Shown one piece after another: positions 36,481 to 48,082 of a DNA stretch of 64,000 nt (positions are counted from its first letter, which is position 1; each line of letters starts with the position of its first letter). The notes below the pieces were generated by a model that saw nothing but the letters and a program-made list of their open reading frames with translations, ran no database searches and was not told the DNA's origin. A program made the position numbers and the translations under genes. The stretch is from Dictyophora rubrovolvata (taxonomy: Eukaryota; Basidiomycota; Agaricomycetes; Phallales; Phallaceae). The stretch lies in contig CP114123.1 of assembly GCA_029959195.1 (NCBI GenBank), forward strand, positions 1,798,001 to 1,862,000. The letters run 5' to 3'.

Positions 36481-36810
36481 TCGTCCGTGGTAACTGGGCT
36501 CATAATTCTTTTGATACCTTCCTATGGAGCGTTGTGCGCATACGAGTAATTGTATACCCTTTCTGTTTATTTGGGACGTTTAGAATAAAATTGCTTTAAT
36601 TTTCTCGGCTCAATTCCTCAAGTCGAGCAAAAGTCGAGTGAGAAAGAAAGTCTGGCAATTCCCGGCCGGTTGAACTCCGAAGCTAGTAGAGTGACAGACC
36701 GCTCAAAACATTCCGTCTCACCTATTAGATTCATTTTCGCTTGTCTTCCCAGGTCTGCCCGCTTCTCCTTTCTCTTTCTCTTTTTTAAACAGAAAACACT
36801 TCACTTCGAA
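36481..36810. other. Promoter region of the epsin gene
   Basis: About 330 bases between copy 3 and the epsin. The last 80 bases include a CT-rich leader (CTTTCTCTTTCTCTTTTTT, about 36768-36786). Confidence 0.45.
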
Positions 36811-38944
36811 ATGGATCGTCTAACTGAACTTGGTAGTCAGCTCTCACAGCTGACAGTGTACGATATCAAATCATACTACAATCAGGTAAAGTGTTGCAAA
36901 GGCTGTCCAAATGGTCTTATTCTCAAAATAGATTTGCGATTGATTTGTGCTTTATTAGGCAAAGAATATGGTGCTGAATGTTAGTGAGATGGAAGCTAAA
37001 GTAAAAGAAGCCACCAACGAAGATCCATGGTGAGTGCTTTTTTTTTTGACAAGACCCGCTTGGCAAGAGGTTGAACACGACTATGTAGGGGTGCTAGTTC
37101 GACATTGATGCAAGAAATCGCTCAGGGGTACGTTTCAGATGTCACCGCTGTTGAGCTCTAGGTGTTAATCATGTTTGCATTTTTAGAACGTTCAACTTGT
37201 CTGTCGTCATTTTTTTTTATCATATATGATACAACTTTGGTTAATGCCTCTACTTTAGTCAGCAATTTAACGAAATCATGCCGTGTATTTATTCCAGGTT
37301 CATGGAAAAGGAAGCTCGTCAGTGGCGAGAAATCTACAAGGCACGTATTCTTTATCTTCCCTCTGCACTTCCAGTGCTTCCTGACCTGTCTCTTCAGGCT
37401 TTGCAGCTATTAGAGTATATCATCAAACATGGCAGCGAAAGAGTAGTCGATGATGCACGATCGCATCTTTCAACCATAAAAATGCTCCGAAGCTTCCATT
37501 ACATAGATGAAAAAGGGAAAGACCAAGGTTTAAATGGTCAGTTTCCTTTCAGAGTTTCAACTTGCCATATGTGGCGCCGCTAAAGCAACGCTGTTTCTGC
37601 CAGTTCGCAATCGTGCAAGTGAAATCGCCAACCTTCTTGTTGATTTGGATAAGATTAGAACCGAGCGCCGTAAAGCTAAAGCGAATAGGACTAAATATAC
37701 CGGTATCGGTAACGAGTTCTCGGGTGGAAGCAGGTTTGGTGGGTTTGGTGGTGATAGTTTCTACGATACAAGTCGATATAGTGGTAGCAGCGGTGGTGGT
37801 AATATCCTTTTCATTTTGTCTGCTTTCATTTGAGTCCTGGTTTTGACGACACTTTTATATCAGGTGGAGGATATGGCGGTAGCTCGTCATCCGGTTTTCG
37901 TGATGATACCGGACGTAAAGGATATGACGAGTATGATGCTGGAGACTTTGAAGATAGTCGTTCGCCGCGACGATCTGCCGTTGCAAGCCCAGTTACTCCT
38001 GCTCAGCCGAATTCGCCACGTGGGTTGTCAGCCGTTGCTTCGGAGTCAAAGGCCAAGGAGAAGGAGAAAGCTGTTGCCGTTGATGATTTATTGGGCGATT
38101 GGGGTGAATCAACCAGTACTGTTGCAGGCCCTGCTGCTGCGGCCAAATCAACTGGTCTTGGGAATGTTTTAGACGGTATTGCTCAAAACCTTTTGAATTT
38201 AGCTCTGCATCTAATGATGAGCCATATTTCATATTAGGTGACGATTTTGACGATTTCCAGTCAGCTCCAGTGTCTCCGCCGCCTACATCCACATCTGCGT
38301 TCTCTTCGGCTCCAATTGTACCCACCGTCCAATCGCTGGGTTCACCAACTGTACCAGTCGCATCTCAAGCTGGAAAACCCAACTTGTTCGATCTTTTGAA
38401 CCAATCTAAGCCGGCAGCTGCAGTGATGTCCAGTCAGAGCATGTCTCAGCCTTCTCCGAGATGGCAGCAACCTCCTCCTATGCAGGTTCAACAACCGCCT
38501 TTTCAATCTCAAGCTCAAGCTCAGGCCATACGTCCCAATTATTTTGGAACCACCTCGACTATTTCAGCCGCTTCGTCTAACCCCACGTCTCCGAACGCGC
38601 GTTCAACGTTCGGTTCTGCTGTTGGAGGAGGAGGAGCAACCCGTCACGCCCCTACCAAGTCTAACTCCAACTTTGATGACTTGTGGTCTTTGGGTCTTAA
38701 CGCTTCTGGAAAAGGTACGGCGACGACTGCCACGGCTTCGACAGGCACTGGAGGAGGAAAATCAATGAAGGATCTCGAACGAGAAAAGGCTCAAGCTGGT
38801 ATCTGGGGTGCTGCTACGTTGTCTGGCTCCAATACTGGGGCGCAAGCTTCTATGGGAAGTGGATTCGGGTCCTTCGCTAGTTCTGGTGCTGGTGCTGGGG
38901 GAAGTACGAGTGGGCTTTCGGGTGGTGATGATTTACTGTTGTAA
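36811..38944 (+). CDS. ENT3: Epsin-like ENTH-domain protein, Ent3 type
   Basis: Clathrin adaptor that binds phosphoinositides and curves membranes at the trans-Golgi/endosome. ATG at 36811: MDRLTELGSQLSQLTVYDIK begins the ENTH domain (first 150 or so residues, over about six exons): NMVLNVSEMEAKVKEATNED, TLMQEIAQG, TFNLQQFNEIMPCIYSRFME, QLLEYIIKHGSERVVDDARS, FHYIDEKGKDQGLN, VRNRASEIANLLVDLDKIRT. Next come a Gly/Ser-rich stretch, VDDLLGDWGES, and DDFDDFQSAPVSP, the acidic-phenylalanine motif that in Ent3/epsinR relatives binds GGA and AP-1 gamma-ear domains. The long last exon is Ser/Gln/Gly-rich and ends GGDDLLL at 38944. No ubiquitin-interacting motif or NPF motif was noticed, which favours Ent3/epsinR over Ent1/2. 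Confidence 0.9.
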
Positions 38945-39244
38945 AAAGAAAAAGAAACGCGAAAATTGCCGAGTATGTATGATGAATGTATCACGATCAC
39001 TTTCCCTCCCCTCTCCCTCTGGATTAGATTCCACCTGCCTTCTATCATTATTTAATTGAATACCAGCAATTTCGTGTTTATGAGGTATATGAATAGAATA
39101 CGTTAACTATTCATAAAGAGTCTCGGCTGAGGTTTGCCCACTGCTCTACTAGAGCTTTAGGATTGACGCGCACTTTGGCCGCTGTGTCACCGTGACGGTT
39201 CTCTCTTTTACGCTCATCGCTCATCACTGCAAACTCGGATAGCC

Positions 39245-40485
39245 ATGTCATCTCCAAAAATGCCGGATCCTTCCCCGCAATTCATATCTGATAGCCAATT
39301 CGACGCGTTAGTAGACCTCCTCGGAGTTGACAGCGATGCTGAAGATGACGAGGGAAAGAAGCAGCAGCGACCCAACAACATAGTAAATCCATTTGATTTC
39401 GCGGAGAATCCTAGCAGGTCGGACTCAAATTTGAATTTGAATTTGTTTTTCTTTAATCAGCTCAGACGAATCTTCACATATATGAAGGAACCAGGACCGC
39501 GACGATGTATTTAATGACGCGTGTGTAGTCTTTTACTATCCACGGAACCGCAGTCGAAGCTATCTCTTTTTTAAAGCAAACCTCGTGTAGACGCGGCAGT
39601 TCGCGCTGAAGCAGGCACGCTTTTTCTTTTGATTCATACCTTCGTCATGATTGTTAATTAATGGTTTCTCCTTATGCAGACCTCATTGATCTGGCTAACA
39701 ATTCACCTCTATGGAACCATGTGTCGATTCAGGAACCTTTACAAGAATCGACACCGATAAAGAAGCAGATGAAAACACCGCTTAAGGTCAAAGTGAGTTC
39801 TTTTCTTTTCGGGTACGCTATACTTGTTCCGCCAGACTCAATTGTCCATCGTGACCACGTCTGTAGAGAAGTCCGGACTTGGCGTCAATCAAAGCAGCAT
39901 TGGATTTAGCACATAGAGAGGCAGAAGAATTAAAAGAACGCTGTCGTGACCTTGAGGCTCTTCTTAAATCACGGTCTAACGAACTGGGAATTGATCTGCA
40001 CCACGAAGATAAGATTCAAGATCAAAGAATGTCCACCGATGAACTTCCGGAGAATGACCATGACCATGTAGACTCCGGCGATGAACAACAACAAACTACG
40101 TTAGATATTGATAATATTTCGCTTCCACGAGCTCGTTTGCTGCTAAAAGTGAGCATTCCTGGTCATGTGTCTTGTCTCTTACAGCTCGGTGATTGCGGCG
40201 CTCTAGTTTCTCCTAAAAAATTTTTCGCTATCCGTCGCTGAGGTCCAAAGCGAAGCACAACGTGCTGTCCACGTTACGGCACCGGTAGCATCTGGTTCGA
40301 AACTGGCCCTGAATGATTACCACAGGTCAGTCGAATTTGTATCATATATTGATGAGCTGGTGTGGAGACGGAGTCGACTGGGTTGCAAATACAATGACGC
40401 GCATGGCGAAGATAACATTTCGGCTTTAAAAGAGCGTATAGATCTGTGGGAAAGGGTGATACGTTCAAGGCCTCTGAAACGATAG
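39245..40485 (+). CDS. Coiled-coil protein of unknown function
   Basis: Family not recognised. ATG at 39245: MSSPKMPDPSPQFISDSQFD, acidic VDSDAEDDEGKKQ, then NIVNPFDFAENPS. Middle exons give VDAAVRAEA and LIDLANNSPLWNHVSIQEPL; splice sites here are partly uncertain and one donor may be GC. A helical, charged exon follows: LASIKAALDLAHREAEELKE, RCRDLEALLKSRSNELGI, a likely coiled coil. The last exons give LDIDNISLPRARLLLK, SLSVAEVQSEAQRAVHV and ALKERIDLWERVIRSRPLKR, stopping at 40485. The acidic N-terminus with short helical segments suggests an adaptor or complex subunit. Placement next to epsin may be chance. Confidence 0.6.
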
Positions 40486-40825
40486 GAAGAACAAAAGAGA
40501 ACCAGTTTGATACTTAACCCTGATCGGCTCGCAATGAGTAGCATGTGGACAACATACATTCGTTGGAGCCAGATTAGGCTTACTTATCGTAACCGTAAAG
40601 TTCTGTCCATAATAATCTCACTTCGGAGCACCAGGCCAAGAAACACATTTTGAAATATTACATGAAGGACTCCTCGTGGAAGGGTTAAATTCCATATGGC
40701 ACCTACGTCACGTGACAATTTTGTGTGTTTTTTTTTAATTGAGTTCTTACAGAGCCTTTACCTCCGAGTCAATTCAAAAACGCTATAAATGGTGAACGTT
40801 TAGCCTTGCCGTTGCATTTTTGCTA

Positions 40826-43319
40826 ATGGCTAGAAGATCTGGCGTCCGAGTCATGATGCACCAAGCACTGGTATTCGTAGGGCTTCTACTTGCTCTGTCT
40901 GGAAATGTCGCAGCATTATGGCCCAGGCCCAGCACAATCAGCACCGGATCGACTCGTCTACGTCTTTCTCCCCAGTTTTCAATCGACATCGCCATAAAAA
41001 ATGCGCCGAAAGATTTGCAAGATGCAGTGACACGTACTAAAGACTTCATTTCTAACGATAAACTCCAACTGCTGGTCCCAGATAGAGGAGCAAGTCTCGC
41101 CAGCTCTCTCAAGACAGCGAAGCAGCTGACAACTCTCACTGTGTCTTTGACCGGAAACAGACCCGTCAAGAGTATTTCTGACGAGGCCGTCGCTGATTTA
41201 ACTGAACGAGACGAGTCGTATACCTTGCATGTTCCGAACGACGGCTCAAATGCTCAGCTGTCTGCTAACTCGTAAGTGAACTTTTTCATTGTCCTAAAAA
41301 CTCGCAGCAAAGTCTAATATTGGTGCTTCGCATTATAATAGGACATTGGGGCTCTTGCGTGGACTGACTACTTTCACCCAGCTTTGGTATTACCTCGAGG
41401 GCGAAACGTATACCATGGAAACACCGATCAGTATCAGCGATTCTCCTCGTTATCCATATCGCGGGTTTATGCTTGACACGGCGCGCAATTTGTGGGGACA
41501 CTTTTAATATTTCTTTATTCCAATTGGAGCTGACTGGCAACGACAGCTTCCCGGTTTCCGACATTCTGTCAACAATAGACGCACTCAGTGCCACGAAGGT
41601 AATTAAGCATACCTTGACATATCTTGGATCATCATAACGTTAATGAAGATTAACACTTTCCATTGGCACATCGTGGACAGCCAGAGCTTCCCTCTCCAAC
41701 TCAAGAGTTTGTGAGTTAATTAAGCTTCATTAATGCTGATGAGATGGCTTATACGTCATTTAGCCCTGAACTGTCAGAAGCTGCTTATGATTCTTCATCC
41801 ATTTACACGGAATCCGACGTAAAAAATGTTGTATCTTATGCTGCCGCTGTAAGTTTCGCGCTTATTACAATGAGGAGCTGAGTTACTGACACTTCCCAAG
41901 CGCGGTATTGATGTCATGTTGGTATGGATACTCTTTCTCGTCGACATTACTTGGGGTCTGATCCATTTTCGGTATAGGAAATGGACACACCTGGACATAC
42001 AGCAGCCATAGCTGTTTCACACCCTGACTATGTTGCATGCAACAATCTCCAACCTTGGGCTACATACGCAAATGGTAAACACAGTACTCTTTCGGGTGAT
42101 GTGGTCCATTCATCCTGACTATGCATTCTCTTTTCATAGAACCTCCCGCAGGACAACTGCGTTTCACAGATAAAAATGTGATCGAATTCGTTCAATCCCT
42201 TTTCAAATCGACTGCCCAGCTTTCGATGTCAAAGCTATTTTCAACAGGCGGCGATGAGATCAACACAAACTGCTATGATCAAGATGGTCCGACACAGCAG
42301 GCGTTGCAGGCGAATAATCAGACATTCGAGCAGGCATTGAGTACTTTTACGCAACAAACTCATAGCGTTTTGGAGGGGCTGGGAAAGACGCCTGTGGTTT
42401 GGGAAGGTAAAGCGTTAATATTCACATGTCATTTATAAGAGTGTAGGTTTGACTGTCGTCTTGCAGAGATGGTACTCGCTCATAATGTGACGCTTTCGAA
42501 TAGCACCATTGCTTTGTAAGTATTTGTTATGACGCTGCTGTTTGCCACGCAATATTGATTGATCCTTAGAGTCTGGATCTCCGCAGAAGATGCATCTGCG
42601 TATGTATATACATTGCGTCGGTACACTTGCGCATAACCTCCTCACATCATTCTATTCTTAGTGTGGCTGCCAAAGGCTATAGAATCGTTCACGCTGCTAG
42701 TGACTTCTTCTATTTGGTAAGCAGTTATTGTTTTCACGCTCTAAAGTTTGTACATACCGACTGATCATGTCACAGGATTGCGGCGGGGGTGGTTGGGTTG
42801 GCAACAACATTGAAGGGTATTGCTCGATCTAGTGCATCTCACAGACTATCTCTGAACTGCTCATTACAGGAATAGCTGGTGCGATCCTTTCAAGACATGG
42901 CAAAAGGTAGGCATATTAAGCACTTCTCTGCTTCCCTTTCAGCTGATATGTTATCGTAAAGGCGTACTCCTTCGACCCACTCGCCAATATATCGGCAAGT
43001 CAGCACCATCTCGTTCTCGGCGGTAAGCTCAAACTCCAACCTTTATCTTCTTTCCTTACGGACGCATGGATTGAATTTTGCATTATCAGGCGAACAACTA
43101 CTCTGGACAGAACAAAGCGGTCCGCAAAATTATCAATCTATAATTTGGCCTCGTGCTGCTGCTTCTGCCGAGGTATTCTGGACGGGCGGAAACCTCAACG
43201 TCAGCGAAGCTCTTTCTCGTCTTCATGATTTCCGATACAGACTCGTTCAACGGGGCGTTAATGCTATCAACTTGCAACCTGAGTGGTGTGCGCTCAGACC
43301 TCATGCATGTGATTTGTAG
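40826..43319 (+). CDS. Secreted beta-N-acetylhexosaminidase (GH20)
   Basis: Removes terminal GlcNAc/GalNAc from chitin oligomers and glycans outside the cell. The ATG at 40826 is followed by a signal peptide (VMMHQALVFVGLLLALSGNVA, with ATGs at 40853/40856 as alternatives). The N-terminal domain includes LWPRPSTISTGSTRL and LSANSTLGLLRGLTTFTQLW. The catalytic barrel is spread over a dozen exons: YPYRGFMLDTARNFFPVSDI; INTFHWHIVDSQSFPLQ; EMDTPGHTAAIAVSHP; the catalytic Asp-Glu in STGGDEINTNCYDQDG; TPVVWEEMVLAHNVTL; VHAASDFFYLDCGGGGW; GGEQLLWTEQSG; IWPRAAASAEVFWTGG. Stop at 43319 after LRPHACDL. All splice joins tested kept frame, so the enzyme looks whole. The closest family behaviour is fungal NagA/Hex1; chitin recycling or autolysis is the likely role. 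Confidence 0.94.
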
Positions 43320-43617
43320 GTTGTCTTTTGGATTGTTCTTCCTCTCTCGAGTTGTGTTTTTCCCTTCCTTCCGTCCTTTGCATCCTTTGTCGTGTTGTTC
43401 TTTGCGTTTGGAGTCAATGTTGAGAGCTGTCGTGATTGGCTGGTTGGATGGGATGGATTCTATCATGTGAACCAGGATTATACCTATTCAGAATATGCAA
43501 GCTTGTTTGGTCTACTACTAATGGAAGTCTAACTCCTTATAATATACCAAATACTTCTACACATATCCATGTCCCCTGTCCCGATCCCTTTCGATCTTCT
43601 TTTGAATCCTGAAAGAA

Positions 43618-44298
43618 TTGTTATTAATCCTGAAATCATTGTATAGACTATCGACGACCACGTCTTTATCTGATAGCCGTAACGACGACGAAAGGACGCG
43701 TGGCAAAGATCAGGAGGAGCATATCAACGACCAGACTCCGAGTGGTCATAATGCTGCTCAACTAAAAGAACAAGATGTACCATTCTCAGCATTCTTGCAA
43801 AATCATATACAATGGACCCTGCATAACTTCTTCGGGAATAATCCATTTGCACCTGCGGACGATGACGACGACATTGGTGCTGATGAGACCATGACGGCTC
43901 GCGTTCATAAGGATGTGTCCGAGTCAACTCAAAATCGTGATGTCGATGATAGTCAAAACGATAACTTCGAACGAAAGCCAGAGGACACGAAAAAGCAAGA
44001 ACGACCATTTAGTGGTTCCGAAGAAGAAAAAGAAGAATCGTTTTCTGAGTTTTTCAAAAAACATGTTAAGAAACAGATGGGGGACTATCTCGGTACCGGT
44101 GCTGTTGCACCCGTCGATATCCGAGATGATTACTCCGATTCAGAGAGAAAGTCAGAGAGTACGAAGGAACGACCATCATTCGGTGATTCCAAAGAAGAAA
44201 CCCAGGAATCATTCTCTGAATTTTTCAAAAAACACGTTGAAAAGCGGATGAAGGGCTATCTCGGTCCTGTTGTACCTCGTCAAGAAAACGAGCTTTGA
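43618..44298 (+). CDS. Acidic protein with three FSEFFKKHV-type repeats, start unresolved
   Basis: Unknown family. The frame from about 43618 to the stop at 44298 is highly charged. Three related units are seen: VPFSAFLQNHIQWTLHNFFG, then SFSEFFKKHVKKQMGDYLG, then SFSEFFKKHVEKRMKGYLG, separated by acidic Ser/Asp/Glu/Lys linkers (DDDDDIGADE; SEEEKEESFSE; SKEETQESFSE). No ATG lies before the first unit in this frame; an ATG at 43569 (MSPVPIPFDLLLNPE) in another frame could join by a small intron ending TCTGATAG near 43676, but phases are not certain. The repeats look like amphipathic helices separated by flexible linkers. The gene is 300 bases downstream of GH20 on the same strand. Confidence 0.55.
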   Translation: MLLILKSLYRLSTTTSLSDSRNDDERTRGKDQEEHINDQTPSGHNAAQLKEQDVPFSAFLQNHIQWTLHNFFGNNPFAPADDDDDIGADETMTARVHKDVSESTQNRDVDDSQNDNFERKPEDTKKQERPFSGSEEEKEESFSEFFKKHVKKQMGDYLGTGAVAPVDIRDDYSDSERKSESTKERPSFGDSKEETQESFSEFFKKHVEKRMKGYLGPVVPRQENEL

Positions 44299-45729
44299 GC
44301 CATTTCCTATCATTGAGAAACAAGAGTTGATCTGAAAAAAACCAAAACGCAGATGGGAATGTTACGTCGAGCATGAATGTTGGTCCGCGAGCCCGGTTTG
44401 GAGACATTTGGCGCAAGGATGCGAATCTCAGAACTTCATTTTGCCCAGAGGGATGGTTTCAGTACCAAAAGGATTCCACGCAGTGATGCTGTAGACTGAC
44501 ACACCCCAAATTGTCTATAACGCTGTAAATTCCAGTCATCCAACGCAGAATAACCAATCACTATCATCAAATGGGCAGATCCACGGAGTCAATTAGATCA
44601 TAGATATAATAAAAAGCTACACATATAAATGCGTTTTGATTATGTTGACACAAGATTTGATTTAGAGACTATTAATAGGAGTTATAAGGAATGTATCAGG
44701 AAGTGAGATATGGAGTTCTAATGCCTCAGTGGAAGTAGCTAAAGCTATTTCGATACCAAGTCCGACATGTAAGGAGATCGCTAGAGATGAACATTGTTAG
44801 GCTCAGCGCAGGATAAGATAGATTGGGATCATACGTGGACGTGGTTTGCCATCAAGCTCGCAGATGGGTTACAGCACGCATTGTATATATCATTCCCTAC
44901 AAAGTGTCAAAAACGTATGTCATGAATGGATAGTATGAAGCCGTACAAGTAGTATATGATTGGTTGGCGGCCGTACAATTGAATGTCGCTAGGAAACTGT
45001 AGTCCACGAATGATGAGTGGGAAATTCTTTGTCGGTGCTCATGTCTGGTTTCGAAAGAACTGGAAATTGCCTAGAAGGCATGAGGTAGTTTCTTTCAGTG
45101 CAGCCTCGGTCGCCTCCAACAAGACCAGTGATTTGCCAGTGATGCAAGGGATAGGTCTGTGACCTTGTGTCACACCGGCTATGAGCCAATTTCTGCGCAT
45201 GCCATCTTTTTGAATCCTGTTATCGTTCGTGAATCCGCGCCCTGTGTAGTCGGTGTTATATGGAGGTCCGTATTTTTGTCAAGTTCCCTCCGTTCCTGAG
45301 CCAGAGAAATCTCTCCATATTAGATCATAAATCCTTGCGCGCATTTGCTTTCGAACTTTGAAGTTCTGGCATTACTCCGTGAACTCGAGCAGCTGAAACC
45401 AGAGCAGCACTTGCCTCACAAAAAGAAAAGGAAACAGCGCTCCAGAATACAACAATTGCCAAAGTAGCAATCCAGAATTTAGCACCTTTGTCCAACCTTT
45501 GTCTCTCACCAGTCACTCGTACCCGAAGTATGTAGTTCTCTCACATTTTTTGATCAACGGTGTATTCATTATTGTATTTTTTTGCTGACTCGACCCTGTT
45601 TCGACAGGCGGTTGCAAATCTCACAGCTCCCTTTCAGCCCCCCGCGCGCCAAAGTGCTAGTGACATCACTTCGCTCACAAGAAGCTTATAATATGATCTT
45701 ACCAAGGCTGAATCTTGCGCCGCTTCAAG
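44299..45729. other. Gene-poor region before the inverted duplication
   Basis: No complete gene. On the minus strand 45306-45530 reads VTGERQRLDKGAKFWIATLA then a hydrophobic helix (IVVFWSAVSFSFC), like the C-terminal membrane segment of a decayed gene. The interval 45207-45375 is repeated, diverged, at 56057-56230 in the same orientation. Confidence 0.4.
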
Positions 45730-46255
45730 AGAAACCAGTGAAAAGAATTTATTCGGACACCAACAAAATACAACGGCGTTAGTGATGACCAACGATTGAC
45801 ATAATAATAGCAAGTTTTGGAAGGCAGGAGTGCACCTGATTGAACAAGAAACCTGTCTCCCACCCCCCGCCCCCACCAAAGACTGAGCAATTCGAGCAAC
45901 ACCTAAATAGGTAAATTTGACTAATTTGACCCAGTTAACCCAAGATACAGCGAAAAGCCATTCTGTCGATTCACGTCTAAGTCAGCGGGCAGGTTACGTA
46001 CATAAACAAATTTTTTGTACGAATAAGCGGTAGACGAAAAAATTCCTACGGGAGTTCGTACTGCATGCAAGGGAATATATAGGTTTTCTGATATAAATAG
46101 AATATAGAATAGAACATAAAGTGAAAGAAACAAATAGATAAAGATAAAGACGATGAGTAATGGAGCGGAAATAAGTCATGCAACTTGTATTTGTTTTGGG
46201 CTCGGTCGCGTATTAGATAAGTCTGTTCCTTGGGTCCGTAGGACTGACGACCAGA

Positions 46256-47158
46256 TCAGACGTTATCTCCATTGTTAATGGCTGAATACGAATACGAATA
46301 CTTCCCACCACATCTGCCACCTTGTCTGTGACGTCGCCATAAGAAGCTATTAAAAGATAATCAGAATCATATGAATAAATGGAGCCATCTTATCCACTCA
46401 CATCGCGACAACAATAGCAATCAGAGCTGCAACTCCAGCTGCAATCCCAATACCAAGCTGTACTCCATTTGTGTTCAAGGATCCTTTGGAGTAGGCTTTG
46501 GCCAGAATAACTTCACAGTATTGTTGATTATTTGGCAGCGAGGGATCTTGTCCTGAAGGATGTATAAGATCCATTGTAAGACGAAGGTCCTTCGCATTAT
46601 ACTGGGACGGAAGCTGACGGCGAATAGGAAAGCCAGCTGACGAAGGCTTGCCAAAGACGCCGTTCGGGAAATTAGCACCTTTGGACGCAAATGTGAATGG
46701 AAGAGAAATAACATAGAACATCTAAACGCACCAGTGCCATTCTGGCGAAAATCCCTAGTATCAGGGGGAATAGGAACATTACTCGCTGCTCCTATACCTC
46801 TTGCTGCAAGAGAACCCCGTGGCGGTGTAAGTGCAGCTGTTGCAGCGGCGGTAAACAATTCTTCTCGTGCACCGCTTCCTCCTGCAGCCGTGCATTTCAT
46901 TGGGAAAACAACAAAGAGGTCCGCGCCTGACTTGTATCCTAGGTCTGACCCATCTTCGAGCCACTCACTCCATTGCTGACAACCGTTTGCTATTCTATCC
47001 TGGATGTATAAGGTCTGGTTTTGACGATCTTCGGTGCCCGAGGGCGTCGTTCGGAATAATGTAATGGAGCATTGGTCAGCACTCATCATCGATATTGGAG
47101 AAGAGAAAAAAGTTATTGGAGAAGAAAGGAGGGTTATTAGAGAAGAAAAGGAAATCAT
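46256..47158 (-). CDS. Unrecognised single-pass membrane protein, copy A (intact)
   Basis: Three exons on the minus strand. The start at 47158 gives a hydrophobic signal-like N-terminus built from a 21-base repeat (SLITLLSSPITFFSSPIS); ATGs at 47089/47086 (MMSADQCSITLFRTT) are alternatives. The ectodomain reads LYIQDRIANGCQQWSEWLED, GADLFVVFPMKCTAAGGSG, then NVPIPPDTRDFRQNGTG (an N-glycosylation site), and after an intron ANFPNGVFGKPSSAGFPIRR and MDLIHPSGQDPSLPNNQQYC. A clear helix follows (VQLGIGIAAGVAALIAIVVA), then after a second intron a basic tail FLWRRHRQGGRCGGKYSYSY ending at 46256. This is a type I topology with a short cytosolic tail. No family is known to me. The frame is open throughout. 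Confidence 0.7.
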
Positions 47159-47240
47159 TGAAGAAGAAAAAGAAAATTATTGAAGAAGACGAGGAAGTTA
47201 TTAAAGAGGAAGAGAAAGTTATTGGGAAGAAATGAAAGTT
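47095..47240. repeat. Pyrimidine minisatellite in the 5' region of membrane gene A
   Basis: On the coding (minus) strand, units of about 21-24 bases built on TTCTTCTCYAATAAC repeat some six times and extend into the proposed signal peptide. The same array occurs in the right arm at 53915-54055. Confidence 0.8.
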
Positions 47241-47624
47241 GATCAGCGTTTAGTAGCCCTATTTAAGTCGGAACTCATCCTTGTTTCAGTTCTTTGCATC
47301 GCATGCGACAACCCCCATGGGAATGTACGGCCTCGTATGCCCGCGCGCATGATCCAAATCACCCCGCGACATCTAGAGTCTCGACGTGAATTTGTCTACT
47401 ACATTTAAGAACGATTCCAGCTTTCGTGGTACGCGGTCTAAGCGACAACTATTCTTTTTGTTTTCAAAGCCTTAGTTTAACGGCTGCACCGGTTCATATC
47501 ATGTTCCGTTACAACCCTGAACCCACTGCAAACATGCCAGAGTCTTCAGACCCTCGGGGAAAGGGGTCAAAATGGGGAAATGGGGTGCTTGGGACGTTGA
47601 ACAGTTTGGCCCGTGACAGCAGTA

Positions 47625-47854
47625 CACGCTCAGCAAGAAATGTCGCCATTAATGGGACCTATGGATTGGGCCTGAATCGCCACCAATTTGGTACCATTTC
47701 AGTACTGACTTCATTTCGTTTTGGCTAGCCGAGACTAACCGAGACTAACCGATGCGATGACATAAGACATTGGTACTGAAATGGTACCAAATTGGTGGCG
47801 ATTCAGAGCCCAATCCATAGGTCCCATTAATGGCGACATTTCTCGCTGGGCGTG
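47625..47854. mobile_element. 230-base MITE with about 82-base terminal inverted repeats and TA target duplication
   Basis: The ends CACGCTCAGC and GCTGGGCGTG begin inverted repeats running about 82 bases inward (through a palindromic GGTACCATTTCAGTAC part), with a spacer of about 65 bases holding a tandem CCGAGACTAA. The element is flanked by TA on both sides (47623-47624 and 47855-47856). The right arm of the inverted duplication has the uninterrupted site GACAGCAG-TA-GTTGATG (reverse complement, near 53513), proving insertion. TA duplication and TIRs point to a Tc1/mariner-type non-autonomous element. No coding capacity. Confidence 0.93.
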
Positions 47855-48082
47855 TAGTTGATGTAGTAGAATGGGGTTTGTAAATTTGGACAAACAATTG
47901 ATTTGTTGAAGCGGCACATAATACGCTGGAGTACGGTGGACAGAAGTGCCCAGCTCCATTTCCACGGCTGGAGTGGTGCCGGTCAGTGCAGGCAGATGGC
48001 GCAGTATCTGGATACTGCCCACTGCTATCCTAGCCAGTGTCAGAAATACTATATATAGATCTTCAATAGACCTAATACTATG

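Larger units (their letters stand above)
45730..47935. repeat. Left arm of a 2 kb inverted duplication
   Basis: This arm is the reverse complement of 53432-55425, with high identity by eye over its whole length. It includes an entire membrane-protein gene and its 5' region. Excluding the 230-base MITE it is almost the same length (about 1.98 kb) as the right arm. Outer boundaries fall at GAAACCAGTG (45730) and GGTTTCTTT (about 55425); no target-site duplication is evident. Confidence 0.9.
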
